From the NCBI GenBank assembly GCA_022781985.1, contig JALESH010000023.1, forward strand, positions 1 to 34,405: a stretch of DNA of 34,405 nt. Direction: 5' to 3'. The DNA is from Lachnospiraceae bacterium (GTDB taxonomy: Bacteria > Bacillota > Clostridia > Lachnospirales > Lachnospiraceae). Shown in pieces: positions 7,934 to 17,317 of the stretch; positions within the stretch are counted from its first letter, which is position 1, and each line of letters begins with the position of its first letter. The notes under the pieces are model-generated. The model worked only from the letters and a program-made list of their open reading frames with translations. It had not been told where the DNA came from and did no database searches. Position numbers and translations under genes: made by a program.

Positions 7934-8610
7934 GTAAGAGAGCATTGGTGGTCGATGATGAGAAGCTGATCGTAAAGGGGATCCGCTACAGCCTAGAGCA
8001 GGATGATATGGAGGTGGACTGCGCATACGACGGAGAAGAGGCGGTGAAGCTGGCGAGGGAAAATGTCTATGATATCATTCTGCTGGATGTGATGCTGCCC
8101 AAGCTCACCGGATTTGAGGTGTGTCAGCAGATTCGGGAATTTTCCAATGTTCCTATTGTGATGCTCACTGCCAAGGGAGAGGATATGGATAAGATCCTGG
8201 GACTGGAGTACGGCGCGGATGACTATGTCACCAAGCCCTTTAATATTCTGGAGGTAAAGGCTAGGATCAAGGCCATTATGAGACGTACCGGCCGTCAGGA
8301 GAAGGAGAAGCCCGGGGTCATCGAGAGCAAGGATATCAGACTGGATTGTGAGGGCAGGAGGGTATACATAGGCGGCAGGGAGATCAACCTCACCACCAAG
8401 GAATTTGAGGTGCTGGAGCTGCTTATTCTCAATCCCAATAAGGTATACAGCAGGGAAAACCTGTTAAAGATCGTATGGGGGAATGACTATCCGGGAGATG
8501 TGCGGACTGTGGATGTGCATATCCGCAGGCTCAGGGAGAAGGTGGAGTCCAATCCCAGCGAGCCCAAGTATGTGCACACCAAATGGGGAGTTGGATACTA
8601 TTATGCATAA
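7930..8610 (+). CDS. OmpR/PhoB-family response regulator
   Basis: This 226-residue two-component regulator has a receiver domain at about 3-118: acidic pair D10-D11 in VVDDE, phospho-acceptor D53 in ILLDVMLPK, Thr in MLTAKGED and Lys in DYVTKPF. An OmpR-type winged helix lies at about 130-226 (KEFEVLELLILNPNKVYSRE, TVDVHIRRLREKVE, WGVGYYYA end). The start at 7930 overlaps the comEA stop as ATGA and GAGGTGTGAG precedes it. An upstream in-frame ATG at 7912 would extend into comEA and is less likely. The histidine kinase follows directly. The sequence resembles the WalR/PhoP/MtrA group, so an envelope stress or cell-wall role is plausible but not shown. Confidence 0.95.
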   Translation: MSKRALVVDDEKLIVKGIRYSLEQDDMEVDCAYDGEEAVKLARENVYDIILLDVMLPKLTGFEVCQQIREFSNVPIVMLTAKGEDMDKILGLEYGADDYVTKPFNILEVKARIKAIMRRTGRQEKEKPGVIESKDIRLDCEGRRVYIGGREINLTTKEFEVLELLILNPNKVYSRENLLKIVWGNDYPGDVRTVDVHIRRLREKVESNPSEPKYVHTKWGVGYYYA

Positions 8611-8627
8611 GTCGGCGGAGTCCTGCG

Positions 8628-10100
8628 ATGGATATAAAAAACTTATTTAAGGGATTTAAAATCCTGAGAAGCCTGAAAGCGAGGATTTTTATCATTGTCT
8701 TCCTGGCGGGCATCATTCCCAGTACGGTGATGAAGCACCAGATACTGAAAAATTATGAGGCCCGTGCTGTCAGCCTGAGAAGCTCCGATGTACAGACCCA
8801 GCTGAATATCATAGCCAACCATTTGATTTCCTATAGTTACCTGGCAGATACTGCCTCAGAGGTAATCAATGCGGAGCTGGAGCAGCTTTCCAACCTGTAT
8901 GACGGACGTGTGGTCATCATCAATTCCAATCTGAGGATAATAAAGGATACCTATGGTATCAGTGAGGGGAAAACGATCATATCAGAGGAGGTCATCCAGT
9001 GCCTGAAGAAAGGTGCGGGAGGCTCCAACTATGACAGCCAGTTTGGCTACATAGAGATCACCACTCCCATCATAGAGACTCTGCCTGATGCAGGTAAGGA
9101 AAAGCAGGAGGCAAAGGATGTGGTAAGGGGGGTCATGCTGACCAGTGTGTCCACGGACAGCATTCTTGCAACCCTGGATCTTCTCAGCAGAAATGCAAGG
9201 ATTCTGGAATTTCTTATGGTTTTCAGTATTCTTGCCTTTGCCGGCCTTCTGTCGAAGGTGCTGATCGGGCCGCTGGATCGTGTGGGAAAAGCCATCAGTG
9301 AGGTGAAGGAGGGCTTTACGGATGAGCCGATTTCCGTTCCTGACTATCTGGAAACAGAGCATATTGTGGATGCCTTCAACCAGCTCATCAATCGGATGAA
9401 GGTCATTGATACTTCCAGGCAGGAGTTTGTCTCCAATGTATCCCATGAATTGAAGACACCCATCACATCGGTAAAGGTGCTGGCGGACTCCCTGCTGGCC
9501 CAGGAGGATGTGCCGGCAGAGCTGTACAGGGAATTCCTAGTGGATATTGCAGAGGAGATAGACCGGGAGGACAAGATCATAAACGACCTTCTTTCCCTGG
9601 TAAAGATGGATAAGAAGACCGCTTCCCTGAATATCAGTACAGTGGATATCAATGCTTTGACGGAGGTTATTTTAAAACGGCTGAGCCCCATTGCAAGAAA
9701 ACGCGATATAGAAATGGTTTTTGAAACGAAAAGAGCGGTGACGGCAGAGGTGGATGAGGTGAAGCTGACCATGGTCATTACCAATCTGGTGGAAAATGCC
9801 ATCAAATATAACAGAGAGCAGGGATGGGTCAGGGTGGAGCTGGATGCGGACCATCAGTTTTTTACACTGAAGGTTGCAGATTCGGGAATCGGCATTCCGG
9901 AAGAGTCCCACGAGCATATTTATGAGAGATTCTATCGTGTGGAAAAATCCCACTCCAGGGAAATAGGAGGGACTGGGCTGGGACTGGCCATCACCAGGTC
10001 TGCGGTACTGATGCACAGGGGCTCCATTAAGGTGGCCAGTACGGAAGGAGAGGGGACCACCTTTACCGTGAAGATCCCTCTCAGCTATGGGGCAGGCTGA
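8628..10100 (+). CDS. Membrane sensor histidine kinase with HAMP domain
   Basis: This is the kinase partner of the preceding regulator. From ATG 8628 it has 490 residues. TM1 lies at about 18-36 and an extracytoplasmic sensor region at about 37-185. TM2 follows at about 188-210 (EFLMVFSILAFAGLLSKVLI) and HAMP at about 211-262. HisKA has phospho-acceptor H273 in VSHELKTPITS. The HATPase_c part shows NLVENAIKYN (N box), DSGIGIPEE (G1) and GGTGLGLAITR (G2). A longer frame from 8583 would overlap the regulator gene by 28 bp and adds a non-homologous leader, so 8628 is preferred. The extracellular domain is about the size of a single PAS-like sensor, but I cannot name its ligand. It is followed 21 bp later by a GerMN lipoprotein gene. 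Confidence 0.95.
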   Translation: MDIKNLFKGFKILRSLKARIFIIVFLAGIIPSTVMKHQILKNYEARAVSLRSSDVQTQLNIIANHLISYSYLADTASEVINAELEQLSNLYDGRVVIINSNLRIIKDTYGISEGKTIISEEVIQCLKKGAGGSNYDSQFGYIEITTPIIETLPDAGKEKQEAKDVVRGVMLTSVSTDSILATLDLLSRNARILEFLMVFSILAFAGLLSKVLIGPLDRVGKAISEVKEGFTDEPISVPDYLETEHIVDAFNQLINRMKVIDTSRQEFVSNVSHELKTPITSVKVLADSLLAQEDVPAELYREFLVDIAEEIDREDKIINDLLSLVKMDKKTASLNISTVDINALTEVILKRLSPIARKRDIEMVFETKRAVTAEVDEVKLTMVITNLVENAIKYNREQGWVRVELDADHQFFTLKVADSGIGIPEESHEHIYERFYRVEKSHSREIGGTGLGLAITRSAVLMHRGSIKVASTEGEGTTFTVKIPLSYGAG

Positions 10101-10121
10101 CCGGGAGGGGGCGTAATAAGT

Positions 10122-11054
10122 ATGAAAAAAGGAATTTGGCTGTTGGGACTGCTGCTGTGTCTTTCCTTTGCTCTGTCCTGTGGGAAAAAGACGCAGAAAG
10201 GCACTGGCCGGAGCTATGGCATTTATGTACTCAATACAGAAGAAACAAAGATCTTTGCCAATGAATACAGGACAGAGAGCACGCAAATAAATGAGGTAAT
10301 AGAGGAACTGCTGGGACAGCTGGCTGCTACCCCGGATAAGCTGGAGTATAAGGCTCCGCTGTCAGGTGGTTTTGAGTTTCTGGGTTATTCCCTGGAGGAT
10401 GGGCAGCTCATCCTGAACTTTGACCAGCGGTATAAGGAGCAGCCGGTGACTACTGAGATTCTGGTCAGGGCGGCAGTGGTGCGTACCATGAGTCAGGTGG
10501 AGGGCATCCATTACATTTCCTTTCAGGTACATTCGGCGCCGCTGACAGACCCCTCCGGAAACGTAGTGGGTATTATGTCGGCGGATATGTTTATCGACAA
10601 TACGGAAAGTGAGATCAATACCAGGGAACAGACCACGCTCCGCCTGTATTTTGCCAACGAAGAGGGAGATGAACTGGTAGAGGTGAGCCGTACTCTGGAA
10701 TACAGTACCAATGTGTCGCTGGAGAAGCTGGTGCTGGAGGAGCTGATCAGAGGGCCGGGGGATCAGGTAAAGGGAGGGGTATTTCCCGTCATCAATGCCG
10801 GTACCAAGGTGCTCGGGGTCACAGTTAAGGACGGCACCTGCTATGTCAATCTCAGTGAGCATTTTCTGGCTCAGACCAGCAGCGTTACCTCTGATGTGGC
10901 GATCTATTCTATCGTCAACTCCCTGGTGGAGTTATCCAATGTAAACAGGGTGCAGATAGCTGTAAACGGAAATTCCAACATTATGTTCAGGGAGAATATA
11001 AGCCTGTCCGGAATATTTGACAGGAATCTGGATCTGATTACGGCTGCAAAATAA
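10122..11054 (+). CDS. Lipoprotein with two GerMN domains
   Basis: This 310-residue exported protein has a signal segment LLGLLLCLSFALSC (residues 7-20), whose Cys20 is a possible but weak lipobox. Two GerMN-type domains follow at about 30-165 and 170-305. Each has the pattern of a leading strand with acidic residues, an EELLxGP-like helix (EELLGQL and EELIRGP), a G-x-LxLNFD or G-x-CYVNLSEHF strand, and a terminal strand V..V.I.V.G. GerM proteins act in spore development and germination, and the same domain occurs in LpqB, the lipoprotein partner of the actinobacterial MtrAB system. Its place right behind a regulator-kinase pair suggests an accessory or sensor role for that pair, which is an inference. 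GGGAGGGGG precedes the ATG. Confidence 0.85.
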   Translation: MKKGIWLLGLLLCLSFALSCGKKTQKGTGRSYGIYVLNTEETKIFANEYRTESTQINEVIEELLGQLAATPDKLEYKAPLSGGFEFLGYSLEDGQLILNFDQRYKEQPVTTEILVRAAVVRTMSQVEGIHYISFQVHSAPLTDPSGNVVGIMSADMFIDNTESEINTREQTTLRLYFANEEGDELVEVSRTLEYSTNVSLEKLVLEELIRGPGDQVKGGVFPVINAGTKVLGVTVKDGTCYVNLSEHFLAQTSSVTSDVAIYSIVNSLVELSNVNRVQIAVNGNSNIMFRENISLSGIFDRNLDLITAAK

Positions 11055-11084
11055 GCAGATGATAAAAGGAGGTATGGTTTAGGA

Positions 11085-13343
11085 ATGAAAAGACCCCTGT
11101 GTCTTTTATGTCTTGCCTTTGTGACGGTGCTTGTGGTCTGCCTGAAGCTTACGCCCATGGAGCTGCCCGACTGGAGCAGCCTGGATGGGCGTGGGATCAG
11201 GGTGGAGGGACAGGTATACCGGAAGGAATACAAGACAGTCCGGAAATCTCAGGTTCTGGTAATTTATCTTCATTCAGCACACATCTTAAAGGAGTCCGGC
11301 GGCTCTGGCCGGTCGGAACCATCCAATCAATTTCCCGATCATCAGATACAGAATATCATATGCTATTTAGAGGAGGGCAGCGGGCCGGAGCCGGGGCTGG
11401 GCAGCAGTGTCAGGCTGGAAGGGCGGGTAAGCTGCTTTACAGATGCCGGCAATCCGGGAGAATTTGACATGAAAAAATACTGCAGTATCCAAAAGCTGGA
11501 TTTCAGGCTGGATCAGGCACGTATTCTGTCAATTGGCGGAGAAGAAAAGCCCCTGCAGGAGGGACTCTTCAGGCTGCGAAACTACTTTGCAGGAGTTTTG
11601 GACCGCACCTTTGGGGAAAAAGAGGCTTCCGTCATGAAGGCCATGCTTCTGGGAGAAAAGAACGGCCTAGATCAGGAGACAAAGGAGCTCTACCAGGAGA
11701 ATTCCATCCTCCATATTTTGTCCATTTCCGGTCTGCATATTTCTATCATAGGGATGGGAATGTACCGCCTGCTGAGGCGGTGCGGAGCGCCTTTGAGGCC
11801 TGCGGCTCTTCTGTGTATGCCGGTAATCTGTGCCTATGGAGTGATGACAGGCATGAGCATGTCTGCAATCCGGGCGGTTTTCATGTTTCTGGTACATCTT
11901 GGGGCAGACGTGATGGGACGAAGCTATGATATGATAACTGCCCTGGCTATGGCGGCAGTGGTGCTCCTGGCAGGACAGCCTTTGTATGTGGAGCACAGCG
12001 GCTTTCTCTTTTCCTTTGGGGCTGTGGCGGCTATCGGAATATTTATGCCTGCCCTGTATGAAGGAAGGAAGGGTGCCGGAGGCAGGCTTCGAAGGCTTTC
12101 GGAAAAGTGGAAGCAGTCTCTGGCCTCCTGTGTCAGTGTCTTCCTGGCCACACTTCCCGTCCAGCTGTTTTTCTATTATCAATTCCCTATCTATTCTGTA
12201 CTGCTGAATCTGGCAGTGATCCCCCTTATGACAGTGGTAATGGGTGCAGGGCTGCTCTGCATGATACTGGGCGGTATGTGGCCGCTGCTGACGGCTCCGG
12301 CTGCAGGTATCTGCCGGGCTATCCTGCGGTTTTATGAAGCCTGCTGTCTGCTCTGTGAAAGGATACCCGGTGGGAGGTTTGCGGGAGGGCAGCCGGAGGA
12401 TTGGCAGGTTTTGACTTATCTGGCATTGCTTGGGATCCTGGTGGGGGTCAGGAAAAGAACCACCCTTTTCTGGAAGACCCAGTGGCTCCTGGGAGCACTG
12501 TGCCTTTTGCTGCTCCGTTATGAGAGCGGGCTGCAGATTACGGTGCTGGATGTGGGTCAGGGAGACTGCATCCATATAAGGAGCGGCAGCGGACAGCATT
12601 ATCTGATAGACGGAGGAAGCTCTACCAAAAGCAGCGTGGAGAAATATCAGATACTGCCCTTTTTAAGATCCCGGGGGGTGGGACGTCTGGAAGCTGTGTT
12701 TGTCACCCACTCCGACATGGATCACTGCAGCGGCATCCTGTCCCTGCTGGAGGAATATTCTTCGGAGAAGATGGAGATCGGAAGCCTGATTCTGCCGGAT
12801 ATCCATATGGGCATGAGGGACGGGCAGTATGAGGAGCTGGTGTCCCTAGCAGGAAAAAACGGAATCAGGGTGCTGTATATGAGCAGGGGGCAGTTTCTGG
12901 AGGAGGGAGGCATGAGGCTTTCCTGTATCCATCCCCGGAGGGGGTATACCGCCGGGAATGCCAATGAATCCTCCCTGGTGCTTTATCTGTCCTATGGGAG
13001 CTTTTCGGGACTGTTTACCGGAGACATAGAGGGGGAGGGAGAGCAGGAGGTCTGGGAGTATCTGAAAAAATCTCTGAAAACAACGGAAGGGGGCAGGCTC
13101 ACTCTGTTAAAGGCAGCCCATCATGGCTCCAGAAATTCCACCGATGAGGAGCTGCTGGCAGGGCTGCGTCCCAGGCTGGCGCTGATATCCAGCGGAAAGG
13201 ACAACAGATATGGGCATCCCCATCAGGAACTGCTGGAGCGGCTGGAGGCAGCAGGGTGTCGGATTTATCAGACTCCGGTGCATGGCGCCATCACGGTGGA
13301 GACGGACGGGAGGGAGTGCAGGGTGGATACCTGGAGGAAATGA
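11085..13343 (+). CDS. comEC: ComEC/Rec2 DNA internalisation channel
   Basis: This membrane channel carries single-stranded DNA into the cell during transformation. All three parts of the family are visible in 752 residues. The N-terminal DUF4131 region lies at about 1-160, with a short hydrophobic start. The polytopic competence domain lies at about 185-480, starting at EKEASVMKAMLLGEKNGL and including HILSISGLHISIIGMGMYRL. The C-terminal metallo-beta-lactamase-like domain begins ITVLDVGQGDCIHI and contains THSDMDHCSGI, FTGDIEGEGE and LKAAHHGSRNS, the metal-binding motifs thought to belong to the nuclease. AAGGAGG precedes the start. It is downstream of comEA with three genes between. It appears complete and intact. 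Confidence 0.95.
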   Translation: MKRPLCLLCLAFVTVLVVCLKLTPMELPDWSSLDGRGIRVEGQVYRKEYKTVRKSQVLVIYLHSAHILKESGGSGRSEPSNQFPDHQIQNIICYLEEGSGPEPGLGSSVRLEGRVSCFTDAGNPGEFDMKKYCSIQKLDFRLDQARILSIGGEEKPLQEGLFRLRNYFAGVLDRTFGEKEASVMKAMLLGEKNGLDQETKELYQENSILHILSISGLHISIIGMGMYRLLRRCGAPLRPAALLCMPVICAYGVMTGMSMSAIRAVFMFLVHLGADVMGRSYDMITALAMAAVVLLAGQPLYVEHSGFLFSFGAVAAIGIFMPALYEGRKGAGGRLRRLSEKWKQSLASCVSVFLATLPVQLFFYYQFPIYSVLLNLAVIPLMTVVMGAGLLCMILGGMWPLLTAPAAGICRAILRFYEACCLLCERIPGGRFAGGQPEDWQVLTYLALLGILVGVRKRTTLFWKTQWLLGALCLLLLRYESGLQITVLDVGQGDCIHIRSGSGQHYLIDGGSSTKSSVEKYQILPFLRSRGVGRLEAVFVTHSDMDHCSGILSLLEEYSSEKMEIGSLILPDIHMGMRDGQYEELVSLAGKNGIRVLYMSRGQFLEEGGMRLSCIHPRRGYTAGNANESSLVLYLSYGSFSGLFTGDIEGEGEQEVWEYLKKSLKTTEGGRLTLLKAAHHGSRNSTDEELLAGLRPRLALISSGKDNRYGHPHQELLERLEAAGCRIYQTPVHGAITVETDGRECRVDTWRK

Positions 13344-13364
13344 ATCGCTTTTTGCAGAATTGTA

Positions 13365-13393
13365 TTGACGAGTGATTTGTGAATTGCTAGAAT
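13365..13393 (+). promoter_or_regulatory. Promoter of the P-type ATPase gene
   Basis: TTGACG (13365-13370), a 17-bp spacer and TAGAAT (13388-13393), between comEC and the ATPase gene. It marks the start of a new transcription unit. Confidence 0.7.
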
Positions 13394-13450
13394 AAATCCA
13401 GTCTATGTGCTGTTTGAAAAGACCGGCACAATATATTTTGGGAGGAAGCT

Positions 13451-16099
13451 ATGAAGTTCAATGGACTGAATGACAATGAAGTGAGGCTATCACGGGATAA
13501 GCACGGTACAAATGCTATTCCGGATTCGGAGCCGACTACCTTTTGGGAGGAATTTAAGGAGACCTTCGGGGATCCCATGATCAGGATCCTGCTGGCCATT
13601 GCAGCACTGATGCTGGTGATGTTTTTGTTTGGCTACGCAGAGATCTATGAGCCCTTGGGAACGATTGTGGCGGTACTGATCGTGGCCGTTGTGTCAGCCA
13701 AGACCGGGGTGGCCAGTGACACAAAATACAGGCAGCTGAAGGACGGTGCAAAAAAAGACCAGTGTAAGGTACAAAGAAACGGTGTGATCACTGTCATAGA
13801 TGTGGATGATGTGGTGGTGGGAGATAAGGTTTTGCTCCAGTCCGGGGACAAGATTCCCGCCGACGGCATTCTGGTGGATGGAAATCTCAAGGTAGATAAT
13901 TCCGCCCTGAACGGGGAGGCAGAGGAGTGTAAGAAGACGGCAGCCCCGGAGGGCTTTCAGCTGGCTGAGGAGATGACAGGAGATACCTTTGTGGACAAGC
14001 ATTCCCTGTTCCGCGGTGCAGTGATCTTTGACGGCGAGGGCGTTCTGGATGTCCGTAAAGTGGGCCTGAAGACAATGATGGGTAAGATGGCCGAGGAGAT
14101 GCAGGAGGATGAGCCGGATTCTCCTCTGAAGGTCAAGCTGGCCAAGCTTGCCGGACAGATTTCCACTTTTGGATATATTGGGGCAATTATCATTGCTGTG
14201 CTGTACCTTGTGCATTTTATCCTGGTTGCAGGGGGGATTTCTCCCTTTCTGGCGTTGGGTGCCACAGAAATCATCAAGAAGATCGTGGAGGCTGTTTCCC
14301 TCGCTGTGGTCATCATCGTCTGTGCAGTTCCGGAAGGACTTCCGCTGATGATTTCCCTGGTATTGATGCAGAATACCAGCAAGATGCTGGATCATCAGGT
14401 GCTGGTGAGGAAGGCGGAGGGCATTGAGACGGCCGGTTCTCTGAATATCCTGTTCAGTGACAAGACAGGCACGATTACAAAGGGGATGCTGGAGGTTGTA
14501 GATTTTTTTACAGCCGACGGAAGCTCTATTGAAATCAGTGAATTAAGCAGGCATAGTAAGGTAAAGGGGCTTGTGGATCTTGCCATCGGAAAGAATACCC
14601 AGTCCATGTTTGATGCGGAACACAGAGTCATCGGCGGCAATGCTACCGACCAGGCTCTGATGAAATTTATCGGAGAGGAGACTTTCCGTATGCTCAGTGA
14701 AGACAAGGACTGTGCAGTGACTGCATCACAGAGCTTTAACTCCACCAATAAGTTCAGCCAGGCCAGAATCGAGAGCATGGGAAAGACCTTTTATAAGGGG
14801 GCGCCTGAGCGTCTGCTGGCTGCTGCAACCAGGTACCTGGATGAAAACGGTGAGATCAGGAAGCTGGATCAGGCTGCCCTGAATCAAAAGATTGATGCGC
14901 TTGCAGCAAAGGCCATGAGGGTGCTGGCCTTCGGTTATTCAGAAAAGGCAATGACAGAAAATACAATTAACGATGATGTTGTTATTATCGGTCTGGTGGG
15001 TATCCGGGATGATGTAAGGCCGGAAGCCAGGGAGGCCATTGCAGAAGTTATCAATGCGGGGATCCAGGTTGTTATGATTACGGGTGACCGTCTGGAAACC
15101 GCAGTGGCTATTGCCAAAGATGCGGGTCTGCTCTGTGATGAGTCGGACAGGGCGCTGTCCTCTGCTCAGCTGAATGAGATGAGTGATGAGGAAGTGAAGA
15201 AGCTGATTCCCCATATCCGTGTGATCGCAAGGGCGCTTCCCACAGATAAGTCAAGGATGGTAAGGCTTTGTCAGGAAATGAACCTTGTGGTGGGCATGAC
15301 CGGTGACGGAGTCAATGATTCTCCTGCCTTAAAGAGGGCCGATGTGGGATTTGCCATGGGCAGCGGCACCGAGGCGGCCAAGGAAGCGGGCAAGATCGTT
15401 ATCCTGGATGATAACTTCCGTTCTATCAAGGATGCGATCTGGTATGGAAGGACAATTTATCACAATATATTGAAGTTCTGCAGGTTCCAGCTTGTGATTA
15501 ACGTGGCCGCAGTTGTGGTAAGCGCCATAGCGCCGTTCTTTGGGATAGATGAGCCTTTAAAGGTGACCCACCTGCTGTTCGTAAACCTGGTAATGGATGG
15601 CCTTGGGGCAATGATGCTGGGCAACGAGCCTGCGCTGGAGAAGTATATGAGGGAAAAGCCGAGGAGACGTGATGAGAGCATTGTAAGCAGGCCCATGATG
15701 GCTCAGATCATATATATGGGACTGTGGCTTACCATCCTCAGCTTTATCTTCCTGAAGCATCCCTTCTTTGCAGGATTTTTTCAAACCACAGAGCAGCATC
15801 TGACGGCATACTTTGTACTCTTTATATACAGTGCATTATTTAACGGCTTTAATGTCAGAGATGATGGCTTCGGCATTTTCAAAGGCCTTGGCCAAAACAG
15901 GGATTTCCTAAAGGTGATGCTGATAATTGCAGCAGTACAGGCATGTATTGTGAACGCGGGCCTTGTGCCGTTCCTGGGCTGGATCGGCAAGATGTTCAGC
16001 TGTGTTCCCTTTGGAATCAGCGGATGGTGTATTGTCATAGTGCTTGCAGCAACCATGATACCTGTAGATCTGTTGAGAAAATCAGTTGTAAGGCGGTAA
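13451..16099 (+). CDS. Calcium-type P-type ATPase (type II, PMCA-like)
   Basis: This ATP-driven cation exporter of 882 residues is most like bacterial Ca2+ pumps. In order: a cation-ATPase N domain (LNDNEVRLSRDKHGTNAIPD); TM1-2 (about 45-80); an actuator domain with NSALNGEAEE in place of TGES; and TM4 with CAVPEGLPL (E295), the Ca2+-site motif of this class. The phosphorylation site is D337 in FSDKTGTITKG. A nucleotide domain with KGAPERLL, a hinge with GDGVNDSPALK, and TM5-10 including FVNLVMDGLGAMMLG follow. GGGAGG lies 5 nt before the ATG. Mn2+ or Mg2+ cannot be excluded as substrate. It directly precedes the Ter genes in the same direction. Ca2+ is a TerD ligand, so a shared role in Ca2+ handling is a reasonable inference. 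Confidence 0.93.
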   Translation: MKFNGLNDNEVRLSRDKHGTNAIPDSEPTTFWEEFKETFGDPMIRILLAIAALMLVMFLFGYAEIYEPLGTIVAVLIVAVVSAKTGVASDTKYRQLKDGAKKDQCKVQRNGVITVIDVDDVVVGDKVLLQSGDKIPADGILVDGNLKVDNSALNGEAEECKKTAAPEGFQLAEEMTGDTFVDKHSLFRGAVIFDGEGVLDVRKVGLKTMMGKMAEEMQEDEPDSPLKVKLAKLAGQISTFGYIGAIIIAVLYLVHFILVAGGISPFLALGATEIIKKIVEAVSLAVVIIVCAVPEGLPLMISLVLMQNTSKMLDHQVLVRKAEGIETAGSLNILFSDKTGTITKGMLEVVDFFTADGSSIEISELSRHSKVKGLVDLAIGKNTQSMFDAEHRVIGGNATDQALMKFIGEETFRMLSEDKDCAVTASQSFNSTNKFSQARIESMGKTFYKGAPERLLAAATRYLDENGEIRKLDQAALNQKIDALAAKAMRVLAFGYSEKAMTENTINDDVVIIGLVGIRDDVRPEAREAIAEVINAGIQVVMITGDRLETAVAIAKDAGLLCDESDRALSSAQLNEMSDEEVKKLIPHIRVIARALPTDKSRMVRLCQEMNLVVGMTGDGVNDSPALKRADVGFAMGSGTEAAKEAGKIVILDDNFRSIKDAIWYGRTIYHNILKFCRFQLVINVAAVVVSAIAPFFGIDEPLKVTHLLFVNLVMDGLGAMMLGNEPALEKYMREKPRRRDESIVSRPMMAQIIYMGLWLTILSFIFLKHPFFAGFFQTTEQHLTAYFVLFIYSALFNGFNVRDDGFGIFKGLGQNRDFLKVMLIIAAVQACIVNAGLVPFLGWIGKMFSCVPFGISGWCIVIVLAATMIPVDLLRKSVVRR

Positions 16100-16101
16100 G
16101 C

Positions 16102-16128
16102 AAAATCCGGGGCATTGCCTCGGATTTT
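16102..16128 (+). terminator. Likely terminator after the P-type ATPase
   Basis: Stem AAAATCCGGGG / CCTCGGATTTT (8 perfect pairs plus inner G-C pairs and one G-T) begins right after the stop codon. The T-tract is short and mixed (TTTTCTGT), so readthrough into the Ter genes is possible. Confidence 0.65.
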
Positions 16129-16191
16129 CTGTATCAGAGGTTTCACATATAAACATATAAAAAGAAAGAGCAGGAAGGCAGGTGGGCGGGC

Positions 16192-17298
16192 TTGTATACA
16201 GAAAAAGACCTGGTAAGGGTGGCAAGGCGTGAGAAGAATAACAGGAGAAAGTATTTGGTGGTCAATCGGCTGCAGGGCAAGCATATTCCCGCTGATCCGG
16301 CCAAAACCCTGGCCATGTTTGATGAACTGGCCCGTCCTCTCACAGAGAGGTACCGGGACAGAAAAGTGCTGGTGATTGGCTTTGCGGAGACTGCAACAGC
16401 TATCGGCTCCAGATTGGCCATCAGGCTGAACAGCCTGTATATACAGACCACAAGAGAGCAAACAGACCATGTGGAATACCTGTATTTTACAGAGTCTCAC
16501 AGCCATGCAGCGGAACAGAAGCTGATTAAGACGGATCTGGATCAGGTGATGGATGAAATAGATGAAATTATTTTTGCAGAGGATGAGGTAACTACGGGAA
16601 ATACCATTCTGAAGCTTGTGAGGCTGATCAGAAATACATATGGGACAAAGGTTGATTTTTCTGTTGCTTCGCTTATCAATGGAATGGATGCGGCGTCAGA
16701 AAGGGTGTATGAGGAAAATCATATCTGCGTCCATTATCTGGTAAAAACAGATCACAGCGGCTATTCTGGGATAGCTGAGGGCTGGGCAGAGGATGGAAGC
16801 TGTTTGACTCCTTCAAAAAACCTTCCCCTGCCGGAGATCAGGAGGCTGGAGCCGAAGGGGTATGTTGACGGCAGGAGGCTGTTAAAGGGAGAAGACTATG
16901 ACAGGGCCTGCGAGAGCCTGTGGAGGCAGATATCAGGAGCTGGTGATTTCACGGGCAGGGAATCGGTTCTGGTGCTGGGTACAGAGGAATTTATGTACCC
17001 TGCGATTTATGCGGCATACAGATTGGCCGGGATGGGATGTGAGGTAAGAACCCATTCCACAACCCGAAGTCCCATCGCTGTGAGCAGGGAGGAAGCATAT
17101 CCTCTGCATTGCAGGTATGAGCTGAGAAGCCTTTATGAGGATGGACGAAGAACCTTCGTATATGATATAGGATGCTATGACAGGGTGATCGTCATGACAG
17201 ATTCCGCAAATGCATCAGAGGAGGGTGTGGAGGATCTGTGCAGGGCTGCTGCGGAGAGCGGCAACTCCCACATCACGGTAATCAGATGGAGGCAGTGA
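16192..17298 (+). CDS. Ter-associated phosphoribosyltransferase with C-terminal TRSP domain
   Basis: This 368-residue protein belongs to the biosynthetic module found with Ter (tellurite/stress) genes, proposed from comparative genomics to make a nucleoside-like metabolite. The PRTase domain spans about 20-215, with the PRPP loop IIFAEDEVTTGNTILKLV near residue 123-140. The C-terminal domain (about 255-368) has the name-giving signature TTRSPI and then the Y-D-x-G-C-Y-D segment. Translation starts at TTG 16192, with a G-rich region (GGTGGGCGGG) rather than a clean Shine-Dalgarno upstream; no ATG fits better. StiP follows 19 bp later, the usual partner order. Family assignment is firm; the actual substrate is unknown. 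Confidence 0.88.
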   Translation: MYTEKDLVRVARREKNNRRKYLVVNRLQGKHIPADPAKTLAMFDELARPLTERYRDRKVLVIGFAETATAIGSRLAIRLNSLYIQTTREQTDHVEYLYFTESHSHAAEQKLIKTDLDQVMDEIDEIIFAEDEVTTGNTILKLVRLIRNTYGTKVDFSVASLINGMDAASERVYEENHICVHYLVKTDHSGYSGIAEGWAEDGSCLTPSKNLPLPEIRRLEPKGYVDGRRLLKGEDYDRACESLWRQISGAGDFTGRESVLVLGTEEFMYPAIYAAYRLAGMGCEVRTHSTTRSPIAVSREEAYPLHCRYELRSLYEDGRRTFVYDIGCYDRVIVMTDSANASEEGVEDLCRAAAESGNSHITVIRWRQ

Positions 17299-17317
17299 GA
17301 GGAGCAGGGTTATCATC

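Noticed and set aside
8583..8627. Longer start for the histidine kinase at 8583
   Set aside because: It would overlap the regulator's last codons and adds a leader that does not fit the family; ATG 8628 directly precedes the cytoplasmic segment before TM1.
11667..12599. 310-residue minus-strand open frame opposite comEC
   Set aside because: Low-complexity His/Gln/Pro-rich composition typical of antisense reading; comEC motifs on the plus strand cover the whole stretch.
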